Below, piece by piece: positions 53,482 to 64,000 of a stretch of DNA of 64,000 bases. The stretch is from Paralithodes platypus. Its lineage: Eukaryota; Arthropoda; Malacostraca; Decapoda; Lithodidae. Position 1 is the first letter of the stretch, and every line of letters begins with the position of its first letter. The translations under genes were made by a program, and so were the position numbers. Location: assembly GCA_032716605.1 (NCBI GenBank), contig CM064530.1:8231150-8295149 (forward strand), written 5' to 3'. Below the pieces are notes generated by a model. The model had not been told where the DNA came from and did no database searches. It saw nothing but the letters and a program-made list of their open reading frames with translations.

Positions 53482-53807
53482 TTAAGGGGAGATCTCCACT
53501 GGAGGGATTTTTTTCTTGACCCCTTGTTCCCTCATGTTTAGCCCCATTGCTTTTGATATTATAAAACGTTTGCCCCATTAGTTTAGCGATTTTAAGAACT
53601 TTCACCCCATATTAAGACCTTTCGTGCAATTCAGGTGTCGATTTTATCCTGGCGAGCGATAGCGAGCCTGTAATTTAAGAGGAACCCGCCTTCGGCCGGG
53701 ACATTTTTCTACCGAAAAATGTACAAATTTATCTTGAAAGGGACTCAAGGGGGTGTAATTTTAAGATTGATGGAAGTCTAGGGAACAAACTAAATACCTC
53801 CCCTTAA
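53482..53807 (+). mobile_element. M1 TTAA element, complete (short subfamily)
   Basis: 326 bp, TTAAGGGGAGATCTCCAC to ATACCTCCCCTTAA. Very close to 47601-47926. Confidence 0.9.
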
Positions 53808-54094
53808 TGCTATAATATTTAGTTGATATTCGCGTTTGGGAGTTTCGTTTAATTAGTTCGAGGCTTCAAAAAATATCCGGAGTATTGACCACGACTGCAC
53901 CTTGCCGCGTATTATGTCTAGAAGTCTTGTGTTCCTTTCAACTGTAGACTATGTAGGCCTAACTATATCGGTATCTAAGCAGTAATACATGCTAGGCTAC
54001 TCTTATAAATAAATAGTTATATCCGGTACCGTGATTAATAATTATAAACACACAGGGTCTACACGTATTACTATATCAAACAGATTTTCACCGT

Positions 54095-54662
54095 TGCTCT
54101 ATTATTATACTGTACCAATCCAAATTAAATAAAGAATCACATATTATACTGTACCAATCCAAATTAAATAAAGAATCACATATTATAACATCACATATTA
54201 TACTGTACCAATCCAAATTAAATAACGAATCACATATTATACTGTACCAATCCAAATTAAATAAAGAATCACATATTATACTGTACCAATCCAAATTAAA
54301 TAAAGAATCACATATTATACTGTACCAATCCAAATTAAATAACGAATCACATATTATACTGTACCAATCCAAATTAAATAAAGAATCACATATTCTACTG
54401 TACCAATCCAAATTAAATAAAGAATCACATATTATACTGTACCAATCCAAATTAAATAAAGAATCACATATTATACTGTACCAATCCAAATTAAATAACG
54501 AATCACATATTATACTGTACCAATCCAAATTAAATAACGAATCACTACTGTACCAATCCAAATTAAATAAAGAATCACATATTATACTGTACCAATCCAA
54601 ATTAAATAAAGAATCACATATTCTACTGTACCAATCCAAATTAAATAAAGAATCACATATTC
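54095..54662. repeat. 39-bp satellite, ~14 units
   Basis: ATTATACTGTACCAATCCAA followed by ATTAAATAAAGAATCACAT. Because 39 is a multiple of three, the minus strand stays open for 183 codons with a 13-residue DWYSIICDSLFNL period. It is not evidence of a gene. Confidence 0.98.
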
Positions 54663-54689
54663 TTCATATAAGCATACCGGTGTAGCAGG

Positions 54690-54842
54690 AATTTTCCCCC
54701 CCCGGGCTGAAGTTCCCCCTGGGAAAAGTAGCCTAGGCCCAATTTCCCCCCGGGAAAAGCGGCCTGGGCTGTTTTTCCCCCGGGGGGGAATATCAGACCT
54801 AGGATATTTTCCCCCCTTTTGGCCATTTTTCCCCCCCTTATA
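54690..54842. repeat. C-run/G-run block (CCCCCGGG with TTTTCCC)
   Basis: TTCCCCCCGGGAAAAG, GGCCTGGGC and TTTTCCCCC phrases recur at ~50-bp spacing in AT-rich surroundings. Self-complementary CCCCCGGGGG cores. Confidence 0.6.
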
Positions 54843-54971
54843 TAAGAACCATTAGTTAACATAATTACTTTATTGTAGGACTGTTTAACGAAAGCGTACG
54901 GTAGGAATGGTTCTTTATTTTAATAAATAGGCCTAAAGGAATTTAAAAATATACATTTCACACCTATTATT

Positions 54972-54977
<6 letters not shown>

Positions 54978-55060
<83 letters not shown>
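54978..55060. repeat. A35 run then (TA)n
   Basis: Homopolymer directly followed by a TA tract of ~48 bp. Confidence 0.98.
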
Positions 55061-55061
<1 letters not shown>

Positions 55062-55138
55062 AAGGGTAAAAATATAGAACAGGCACTGAATGCAACCCTG
55101 GAGCTTGCATTGTGGGTTTATTACCGGTATATACCTGC

Positions 55139-55405
55139 TCACTGGCACTTATAAATATAATCAGATACAAGTTCATTAACGCCTTTAAACAAATATTTAG
55201 CAGTTATTTTTCCAACGGTTTTATCTCTACTAATATTATGTGCCCCTCCGAAACCTTCATGACAAGCTTTGATAACTTTGCTCACTTCCGTTTTCATCAA
55301 CACTTGGCGTAATTGCACTTCACCATTTATGCGCTGTTTATGCATTAAATATCCTTCTTTAACACAGTATGGTTCGCACTTCTTCCTAATATAACGCTGT
55401 TTCAT
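55139..55405 (-). pseudogene. Integrase zinc-binding (H2C2) fragment
   Basis: 88 codons on the minus strand. The C-terminal half is CHEGFGGAHNISRDKT, then KYLFKGVNELVSDYIYKC, the HHCC zinc-binding arrangement at the front of retroviral-type integrases and related domesticated genes. A stop falls right after the first Cys of the pair, so the second Cys and the DDE catalytic core are missing. No LTR, protease or RT is nearby. Probably a fragment of a Ty3/Gypsy-like or Ginger-like element. An exon of a domesticated gene is a less likely alternative. Confidence 0.6.
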
Positions 55406-55511
55406 TAGGTTAAAGTCATTGTTTTAATGTTGAACTCAATGAATTGCGTTGTTTGATGTTTAGTTATGTTAGTCATTTTTTTGTGATGGTCGAGTCATTG
55501 TTTGATGTTCC

Positions 55512-55558
55512 CTCCCTCCCTCCCTCCCTCCCTCCCTCTCTCTCTCTCTCTCTCTCTA
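55512..55558. repeat. (CCCT)n then (CT)n
   Basis: CCCTCCCTCCCT to CTCTCTCT. Confidence 0.95.
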
Positions 55559-55707
55559 TGGTACACCCACCCACACAAGGAGGGGGGAATATTCATCAGG
55601 GAAGCTCTGGAAAATATTTACATACAAATTAACACACTTTTCCTCTTAAATGGTCCGATCCAGTTCATTAACTTGTCAACCACTATCTTTCATATCTAGT
55701 CTCTCTC

Positions 55708-55709
<2 letters not shown>

Positions 55710-55774
<65 letters not shown>
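55710..55774. repeat. (GT)n microsatellite, ~65 bp
   Basis: Uninterrupted GT, with AC and CT patches following at 55830-55860. Confidence 0.98.
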
Positions 55775-55778
<4 letters not shown>

Positions 55779-56210
55779 CAGTATTTGATCGTCTGTGTGC
55801 GTGTCACTCCCTCAAAACAAGCCAACTCTAACACACACACACACACACTCTCTCTCTCTGTCAGTCACTTTAACTCTCTCTCTTACAAACAAGCCCGTGA
55901 TATATTAACCGCACTTGAAGCGCACTCATGTACACATAAACATACACACAAATGAAAAGCACACATACCCCGACACTAACAGTCATAAATTAAAACATAT
56001 TGGTACCGGTAATTTTTGTTCATTAAATAAATATAATAATATTGATATATACCGGTAAGCAATGGTAAAATGGGTGTCACAAATATATAAATGTAACCAT
56101 GAGACAGTATATATACCATTAAATGGGTAAATTTTATGGACATTCTAATTACCGGTACCGGTACCTTTTCATACCATTATTATAATTATTTTATAAACTA
56201 TATATATACC

Positions 56211-56320
<110 letters not shown>

Positions 56321-56394
56321 TACCGGTATATATATTTTTGTATTCCATATATATACTGTATGGTCGCTACAATACAGCACACATTGGCATGGTA

Positions 56395-56611
56395 TTAACC
56401 ATTTCAGCACGATGAGCACGCAATGTTCATCCTATTTTGGTTACCATTAGACGATTTTCTTTAGCCTTCTCTGTGTCCAAAGGGGTAAATACGATCTCCA
56501 TAAACCTCCTGAATAACAACGGTCCTTCTTAAACTGCAACGTTTTATTATATTGATTTACTATTTCCCATAATTCAAGGTAAAAATGCGTTATCGTGCTG
56601 AAAGGGTTATC
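56395..56611. mobile_element. M3 variant (CAGCACGATGAGC ends)
   Basis: TTAACCATTTCAGCACGATG to ATCGTGCTGAAAGGGTTA. Interior similar to 42914-43129 (TTTGGTTACCATTAGACGAT). Confidence 0.8.
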
Positions 56612-56655
56612 GCCCACGCACAATTTAACCAACACATCGGTCATATCCGCTGGTA

Positions 56656-56659
<4 letters not shown>

Positions 56660-56694
<35 letters not shown>

Positions 56695-56742
56695 CTCTCT
56701 CACACATATACATACACACTTTCTCTCTCTCTCTCTCTTACA
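56660..56742. repeat. (CA)n and (CT)n patches
   Basis: CACACA at 56660-56690, CT tracts at 56691-56700 and 56722-56738. Confidence 0.95.
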
Positions 56743-57170
56743 CACAACAACTGCATATATACCGTTATTGATATTGCAATGAGGTACCGGTACCAGTATT
56801 ACACTAGGCTAGCCTATGCCATTTGCCGCATAGTTATTACGTTGCAACTTTCATAAATTTATCATTAAAAAATAATGAAGCCCTCAAACACATACCGGTA
56901 TTTACAGTCGCGTTCAATAACTAGGATACATTTTGAAACTCGAACTGGTTAAACGAACCTCCGAGCATTAAGAAATTTCAATTCAGCCCCAGACAGTTTC
57001 GAAAATGTATGTACAGTCAACTTGTTTAATATCTGCAATTAAGATAAATTGTTATCTCTGCAGTGGGCAAAGTACCGGTATTAAATAATTTGGCCATTAA
57101 CATTTTATCACACTATTAAATACTGACTAAATATGTACGTCGTCAACTCCATTAAAGAAGTGCTTGCAAA
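56743..57170. other. Unassigned DNA with a possible M5-like end
   Basis: TTTACAGTCGCGTTCAATAACTAGG at 56908 resembles an M5 terminus but no matching right end is convincing. No gene is recognised. Confidence 0.35.
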
Positions 57171-57172
57171 GT

Positions 57173-57173
<1 letters not shown>

Positions 57174-57242
<69 letters not shown>
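57174..57242. repeat. (GT)n microsatellite, ~69 bp
   Basis: Uninterrupted GT. Confidence 0.99.
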
Positions 57243-57803
<561 letters not shown>

Positions 57804-57944
57804 CAGCACTAACGGCCCCCCAGCGAGAGCAACGCAGTAAAAATATCCGTATTTATTTCCTCTTATCTTAGTAAACTCCCTGATTACAGCCAAGGAGTCC
57901 AAATAAAAAAGATTGGAGATAAGGGCTTGGAGATCGTCGAGGGA

Positions 57945-58161
57945 GCAAGAGGAGAGAGAGAGAGAGAGAGAGCGGGAAGGCAGAGAGAGAGGGAAGGGAG
58001 AAAGAGAGGGAAGGGAGAGAGAGAGGGGAGAGAGAGAGGGAAGGGAGAGAGAGAGCTACATAGATACACAGACCACATAGACCTCGGGGTACTTACTAGG
58101 CTGTCCGGCCTTACATTTGTTTTCTTCACATCACCCCAACCCCCTCTAGATAGAGGTCAAG

Positions 58162-58239
<78 letters not shown>

Positions 58240-58278
58240 AAGAGAGAGAGAGAGAGAAAGAAAGCGAGAAAGAAAGTC

Positions 58279-58318
<40 letters not shown>

Positions 58319-58320
58319 CG
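57945..58320. repeat. GA/GGGA/GAAA purine repeats
   Basis: Two purine blocks (57948-58053 and 58163-58320). The second is mostly (GA)n then GAAA. About 100 bp of mixed sequence separates them. Confidence 0.95.
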
Positions 58321-58536
58321 GCCACTCTCCACAAACAACAGCCACTCACACGTAATAACCTTTCTGTCATCCAATTTTCACAAGCAGCAAATAAATATTA
58401 CACATAGCATCCCCATCATCAGTTTCAAGACCGGGCCAATCCACGGAAGGACGATGATAGTCTGTATCTTACCACGGTGGCTCAGTTTGGCTTGGCAATG
58501 ATGTGTTTATGGTAAGCAATAATGGGAAGCTTGTAA

Positions 58537-59154
58537 TTAACCCATTCAGGTACTGGCGACATCCTTTTTGTGATATTCTGGCAATGATTAAGCTTAGGAT
58601 GGACGTATACCCATTAAAAGGCTACATCATATTCTAGCAACGATTAAGCAATTTTATTAAGGAGAGATTTCCACTTGAGGGACTTTTTTCTTGACCCCTT
58701 TCTCCCTCATGTTTGGCCCCATTGTTTTTAACATTTAAAGACATTCGCCCCATTATGTTGACGATTTTAAAAACTGTCGACCCATTTGTCTATTTTAAGA
58801 CCTTTCGTGCCATTTAGGGATCGATTTTATCCTGGCGAGCGATAGCGAGCCTGTAATTTAAGAGGAACTGGCTTTCAGCCGGGACATTTTTCTACCGAAA
58901 AATGTACACATTTATCTTGAAAGGGGCTCAAGGGGGTGTAATCTTAAGCTTGATGGAGGTCTAGGGAACAAACTGAATACCTCCCCTTAAGCTTAGGAAG
59001 CACGTTTACCCATTCAAAGGCTGCAGACTATCTCAATAAATAGGCTACTTTTAACTCCCAGCCTACCATATTATATCCTTCTTAAGCTTCACAAAGTTGT
59101 CTAAATATAGCTAGAATGAAATTAAGAAGACGTCGCTGGTACAGAAGGGGTTAA
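58537..59154. mobile_element. M3 element split by an M1 insertion
   Basis: TTAACCCATTCAGGTACTGG at the left to GCTGGTACAGAAGGGGTTAA at the right. M1 (58657-58990) sits inside with one TTAA at each end. Flanks of the insertion (ATTTTA and GCTTAGGAAG) are adjacent in the intact M3 at 15909. Confidence 0.85.
58657..58990 (+). mobile_element. M1 TTAA element inserted in M3
   Basis: 334 bp, TTAAGGAGAGATTTCCAC to ATACCTCCCCTTAA. Core intact. Direct evidence for TTAA target use. Confidence 0.9.
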
Positions 59155-59297
59155 CGTGTGGAGGGAAGAACTAACCAACTGATGATAAGACACTGTATCT
59201 AACCACGGTGGCATAGTTCGGCTTGACAAAGTTGTACGTTCGGTGAGAATTAAAAGGCTAATTACTATAGGCTATAGAAGAATATACCTGGCGCCTC

Positions 59298-59383
59298 AAA
59301 GTTAAAAAAAAAAAAAAAAAAAACGCCTCAAAGTATAAAAAAAAAAAAAAAAAAAAAAACTCAAAGAAAAAAAAAAAAAAAAT
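59298..59383. repeat. Three CCTCAAAG-poly(A) units
   Basis: CTCAAAG followed by A16-A20 runs, three times. Confidence 0.9.
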
Positions 59384-59480
59384 ACAATCCCACTGAAAGA
59401 TGATAATGGGTGAGTGATAAATCCTAGATGCAATACAAACAAACACAAATACCGGTAGGTCTATATTTTTCTGCAGCTAT

Positions 59481-59816
59481 TTAAGGAGAGATATCCACTT
59501 GAAGGACTTTTTTCTGGACTCCTTTCTCCCTCATGTTTAGCCCCATTGTTTTTCTAATTTTAAGACGTTTGCCCCATTATTTTGACGATTTTAAGAATTT
59601 TCAACCCATTTCTGTCAACTTTAAGACCTTTCGTGCCATTTAGGTGTCGATTTTATCCTGGCGAGCGATAGCGAGCCTGTAATTTAAGAGGAACCGGCTT
59701 TCAGCCTGGACATTTTTCTACCGAAAAATGTACACATTTATCTTGAAAGGGGCTCAAGGGGGTGTAATCTTAAGCTAGAAGGATATCTAGGGAACAAAGT
59801 AAATACCTCCCCTTAA
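59481..59816 (+). mobile_element. M1 TTAA element, complete (short subfamily)
   Basis: 336 bp, TTAAGGAGAGATATCCAC to ATACCTCCCCTTAA. Shares TTAA 59813-59816 with the next M1. Confidence 0.9.
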
Positions 59817-60027
59817 GGTGACTGTGGTTATTTTGGGGGGTCTATTTATATATACTGAATATTCATATATTTTTTTAGTTTTCTCCCTAGACCTCCATCA
59901 AACTTAAAAAAAAACATACATTAGATCCCGCTTCGAGATTAATTTGTAATTTGTTTTTCGGTAGAAAAATGTCACGGCCGAAGGCCAGTTCCTCCACAAT
60001 TACAGGCTCGCTATCGCTCGCTAGAAA

Positions 60028-60250
60028 AAAATTGACACCTACTAAAGCAGGGGTGTCAACTCATTTGCTCTGGCGGGCCAAATTGACACTTACTAAAGCA
60101 GGGGTGTCAAACTCATTTGCTCTGGCGGGCCAAATTGACACCTACTAAAGCAGGGGTGTCAAACTCATTTGCTCTGGCGGGCCAAATTGACACCTACTAA
60201 AGCAGGGGTGTCAAACTCATTTGCTCTGGCGGGCCAAATTTGACACGGTA
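60028..60250. repeat. 52-bp tandem duplication spanning the M1/M9 junction, 4 units
   Basis: Each unit joins GACACCTACTAAAG from M1 to CAGGGGTGTCAAACTCATTT from M9 and on to GCGGGCCAAATT. Units start at M9 positions 60048, 60099, 60151 and 60203. AAATT(T)GACAC occurs in both the M1 flank and M9, giving the microhomology. Confidence 0.9.
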
Positions 60251-60980
60251 CAATATTGTAGGGCCGCATTAACCCCTTCTGTACCGGTGACGTCTTTTAT
60301 ATTTTATTGTAGCTATGTTTAAAGGATTTTGTGCAGTTTAAGAATGATCTGTGGTACTGAAAAGGAATAAGTGAGATAGTTCGAAGCCTATCAATTGCTG
60401 GAGGCCCTTGTGAAGCTGAATAAAATCGTCAAATAGTAGCCAGATTAAAGTTAAAAAGACGTTGCCGGTACAGATGGGGTTAATGTAGCAGGCCAAATAT
60501 AATATACCGGTAATGCCTCCACCCATCCTAATATAAATTAAAATATATGCTTCATATTATCCAGATTTTAAAAATTCAGAAAATATTAAAAAAAAACATA
60601 AAATATATGATTTAAATATGAATTTACAGCAACTGTGACACCTGTCGCATTAGTTGTATTTTTTTTCCCATAGCCTTGGGCCACATACTGAGCAGGACTG
60701 CAAGAACCGTCCCACTGGCCCCAAATTGAGGATATCATAAGCCCGTTGACGATTTAATTCAGCTCAAAAAGAATGTCTAAGGGTGAAAGCGTATTTAATC
60801 TACTGTAAGCTTCTTACTCTCACAAATACTTCCTAAAAATAGACCTTAATTTAAAAAAGCACCAACATAAAATATATTTAAGAAATACTAAAAAGAAAAT
60901 GCAATATTTGACAGTACTTGGCCAAACTGGTTCACGGGCCGCATGCTAGAGGGAGGGGGGCCGCATGTTTGACACCCCTG
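60048..60980. mobile_element. M9 hAT-like non-autonomous element with 8-bp target duplication
   Basis: Ends CAGGGGTGTCAAAC and GTTTGACACCCCTG (14-bp inverted repeat), flanked by TACTAAAG at 60040-60047 and 60981-60988. The interior has GCGGGCC/GGGCCGC subterminal blocks and an M3 insertion. No transposase frame. About 560 bp without the M3 and the tandem copies. Confidence 0.88.
60269..60483. mobile_element. M3 TTAA foldback element nested in M9
   Basis: 215 bp, TTAACCCCTTCTGTACCGGT to GCCGGTACAGATGGGGTTAA. One of the best-preserved M3 copies. Confidence 0.88.
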
Positions 60981-61104
60981 TACTAAAGGGCACAAAAGGT
61001 CTTAATATTGACAAAGAATTGGGGTGAAAAGTCTTAAATCGACAAACTAATGGGGCTAAACATGACGGAGAAGGGGGACCAGAAAACCGACCATCTCCCC
61101 TTAA

Positions 61105-61735
61105 CCCTCAAAGAGCGGGTCTCGACTTACCTTACCTTACCTTTGGATGTGTTCGCCGCTCTTCTAGCGGCACCAAGGAGCGCGACGCCCCTCGTTATGG
61201 GTGGTGATTTGGTGCAGTAGACTGTTTGAAGCGACAGCTCGCTCCCTTGCGAGGATGGGCTCGTCTGGCACTTTTTGCAGTTCGACATCTAGGGCTCTCT
61301 TGAAGTTGTCTAACGAGATGTCCCTCATGTCTCTTACTTGCCGTGGGAGTTTGTTGAAGAGACGTGGGCCTCTGTGTGATAACCAGCCCTCTCGCAGAGA
61401 GCCCATAGCACCCCTGTTATTCATCCGGGGGATTTCGCATTCCCAGCCTCTCCTATCACTGAATTTCATGACTATCGGAGTATGTAGGTTTGGTACTAAA
61501 CCCTCTGCGATTTTCCATGTGTATATTATTAGGTAACGTTCTCTTCTACGTTCCAGTGAGTACAGATTCAGTGCTCTTAAACGCTCCCAATAGTGTAGAT
61601 GTTTTATCGAACTTATATGCGAAGTGAAATTTCTTTGTACACTCTCTACGTCATTTATTTCACCTGCTTGACTTAAGTCGGGTTAGAGAACCAATGCTTA
61701 AAGAGCGGGTCCCGACTTAAGTCGCAAGGGATTTT
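61105..61735. repeat. Tandem AAAGAGCGGGTC.CGACTTA target split by Lf
   Basis: AAGAGCGGGTCTCGACTTA left of the LINE and AAGAGCGGGTCCCGACTTA at 61701-61719. The intervening sequence suggests two ~48-bp units before insertion. Confidence 0.6.
61130..61670 (-). mobile_element. LINE family Lf, 5'-truncated copy 2
   Basis: The minus strand encodes RRGWECEIPRMNNRG, RGPRLFNKLPRQV and ALDVELQKVPDEPILARERA in an open frame (61164-61469), nearly identical to 9539-9844. The 3' end is AAGGTAAGGTAAGG (inverted on plus). The element is flanked by GACTTA on both sides (61124-61129 and 61670-61675), a likely target duplication. Confidence 0.9.
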
Positions 61736-62225
61736 GAGCACATTATCGGCTCTGAGAGAGAGTCCACGCGGTGGGAGGACCACAGACAGGCTCTGACCGC
61801 TTGGCCCGAGCCTAGCGAGGTTACTGACGTGTATAACACATGCCTACACATCCCTCGCCTCGCTAGGCAGGGTAAAATCTTGTGAAATTACCGTATTTTA
61901 GGGTTTTTGTACTCGTGTTGCAAAATCGTTGCAAGCGAACCCGTTGTCGTACAAGGATGATTCAGGTGTCATTGGAAAGCTCTATTATCGCCCTTTCACG
62001 GATACATAGTTGTATTACGCTCTGGCTCTTGTTTATGCATGAAAAAGAGCATGGAATGATGCTCGTTTAGGGTAAATCTGCCCGCCTGGCAGGTAGTAAA
62101 AGTTACAAAAGTCCCCGTCCGACAAGGGTTAAATAATGTTATCTGTAAAATACTGGTTGGGAATTCTATTTCAAGTGTGTGAACATGATCCACCTGTGAC
62201 AATATTGGAGAGCTGAAAGAGAGAA
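61736..62225. other. Unassigned DNA
   Basis: Mixed-composition sequence with no clear ORF, RNA or repeat copy elsewhere in the window. Confidence 0.5.
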
Positions 62226-62235
62226 AGAGAGCTGA

Positions 62236-63940
<1,705 letters not shown>

Positions 63941-64000
63941 TTAACCCTTCTTTAGCGGCGTGCATCATATGTCGAGTGAAAGAAATTTGGACTATGTGGC
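63941..64000. mobile_element. Start of another TTAA element inserted in LINE Le
   Basis: TTAACCCTTCTTTAGCGGCG interrupts the Le reading frame. CATCATATGTCG resembles the M4 end (GTCATATATCGG). The element runs out of the window. Confidence 0.5.

Larger units (their letters stand above)
59813..61104 (-). mobile_element. M1 TTAA element, minus, interrupted by hAT-like M9
   Basis: The left part runs from TTAAGGTGACTG to the inverted core (GCTCGCTATCGCTCGC). It is interrupted after TACTAAAG by M9 and resumes at GGCACAAAAGGTCTTAATAT, ending CCATCTCCCCTTAA. Without M9 it is about 355 bp. Confidence 0.88.

Noticed and set aside
54088..54639. 183-codon minus-strand frame with DWYSIICDSLFNL repeats as a repeat protein
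   Set aside because: It is the 39-bp satellite read in one frame. Array breaks and variants follow the DNA unit, not codon constraints, and there is no promoter or flanking coding sequence.

Overview
This window is eukaryotic, non-coding-rich DNA. The best guess is a decapod crustacean or another arthropod. The grounds are very long (AC)n, (AG)n and (AT)n microsatellites, many CR1-like and Jockey-like LINE fragments, dense short TTAA-flanked DNA elements, and a secreted C-type-lectin-like gene split by repeat-filled introns. The species cannot be fixed from sequence alone. There are no operons, bacterial genes, CRISPR arrays or rRNA.

One host gene can be reconstructed: a four-exon plus-strand gene from 12400 to 22478. 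It encodes a signal peptide plus a divergent C-type-lectin-like domain, 170 codons in total. All splice sites are phase-compatible, the reading frame stays open across the joins, and a polyadenylation hexamer lies just after the stop. Everything else is transposable elements, tandem repeats and relics.

Family names used here are local to this report. LINEs: La is CR1-like, with an almost full-length copy at about 3962-8520, two 5'-truncated minus copies (34473-35887 and 40481-41887), and an indel-riddled copy abutting an assembly gap (43465-44672). Lb is at 281-1200 and 26895-27560. Lc has a poly(A) tail and is at 1225, 1609, 22525 and 22895-24046. Ld is 13861-14884, Le is 62391-63940, and Lf is at 9494-10276, 48653 and 61130. 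Short elements: M1 and M2 are TTAA-flanked and share a core block. M3, M4 and M6 are other TTAA-bounded families. M5 is Tc1/mariner-like with TA target duplications. M7 is a long foldback element. M8 and M9 are hAT-like with 8-bp target duplications. There are also a tRNA-Val(CAC)-derived SINE (18729 and 48106), other tRNA-like repeats, a probable solo LTR (25306-25882) and one integrase fragment (55139-55405).

Layout: 0-4 kb is LINE relics, M3, M1 and minisatellites. 4-8.5 kb is the La LINE. 8.5-12.4 kb is simple repeats, Lf and M2. 12.4-22.5 kb is the lectin-like gene with element-packed introns. 22.5-28 kb is Lc, M1, M6, the LTR, SINE-like repeats and Lb. 28-33 kb is M1, a long pyrimidine-to-purine tract and a 77-bp minisatellite. 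33-44.7 kb is M1, M3, M5, M7, two La copies, a palindrome and a third, error-rich La copy ending at a 100-N gap. 44.8-52 kb is M8, unique AT-rich DNA, the SINE and a decayed satellite. 52-61.7 kb is nested M5, M7 and M8, M2, M1, a 39-bp satellite, the integrase fragment, and M1 containing M9 containing M3. 61.7-64 kb is Le.

The strongest biological signals are three. First, LINEs of several families sit with their 3' ends in microsatellites. Second, a tRNA-Val SINE has a 3' tail matching the 3' end of LINE Le, and both abut (AC)n. Third, TTAA elements are joined end to end, sharing a single TTAA between neighbours.
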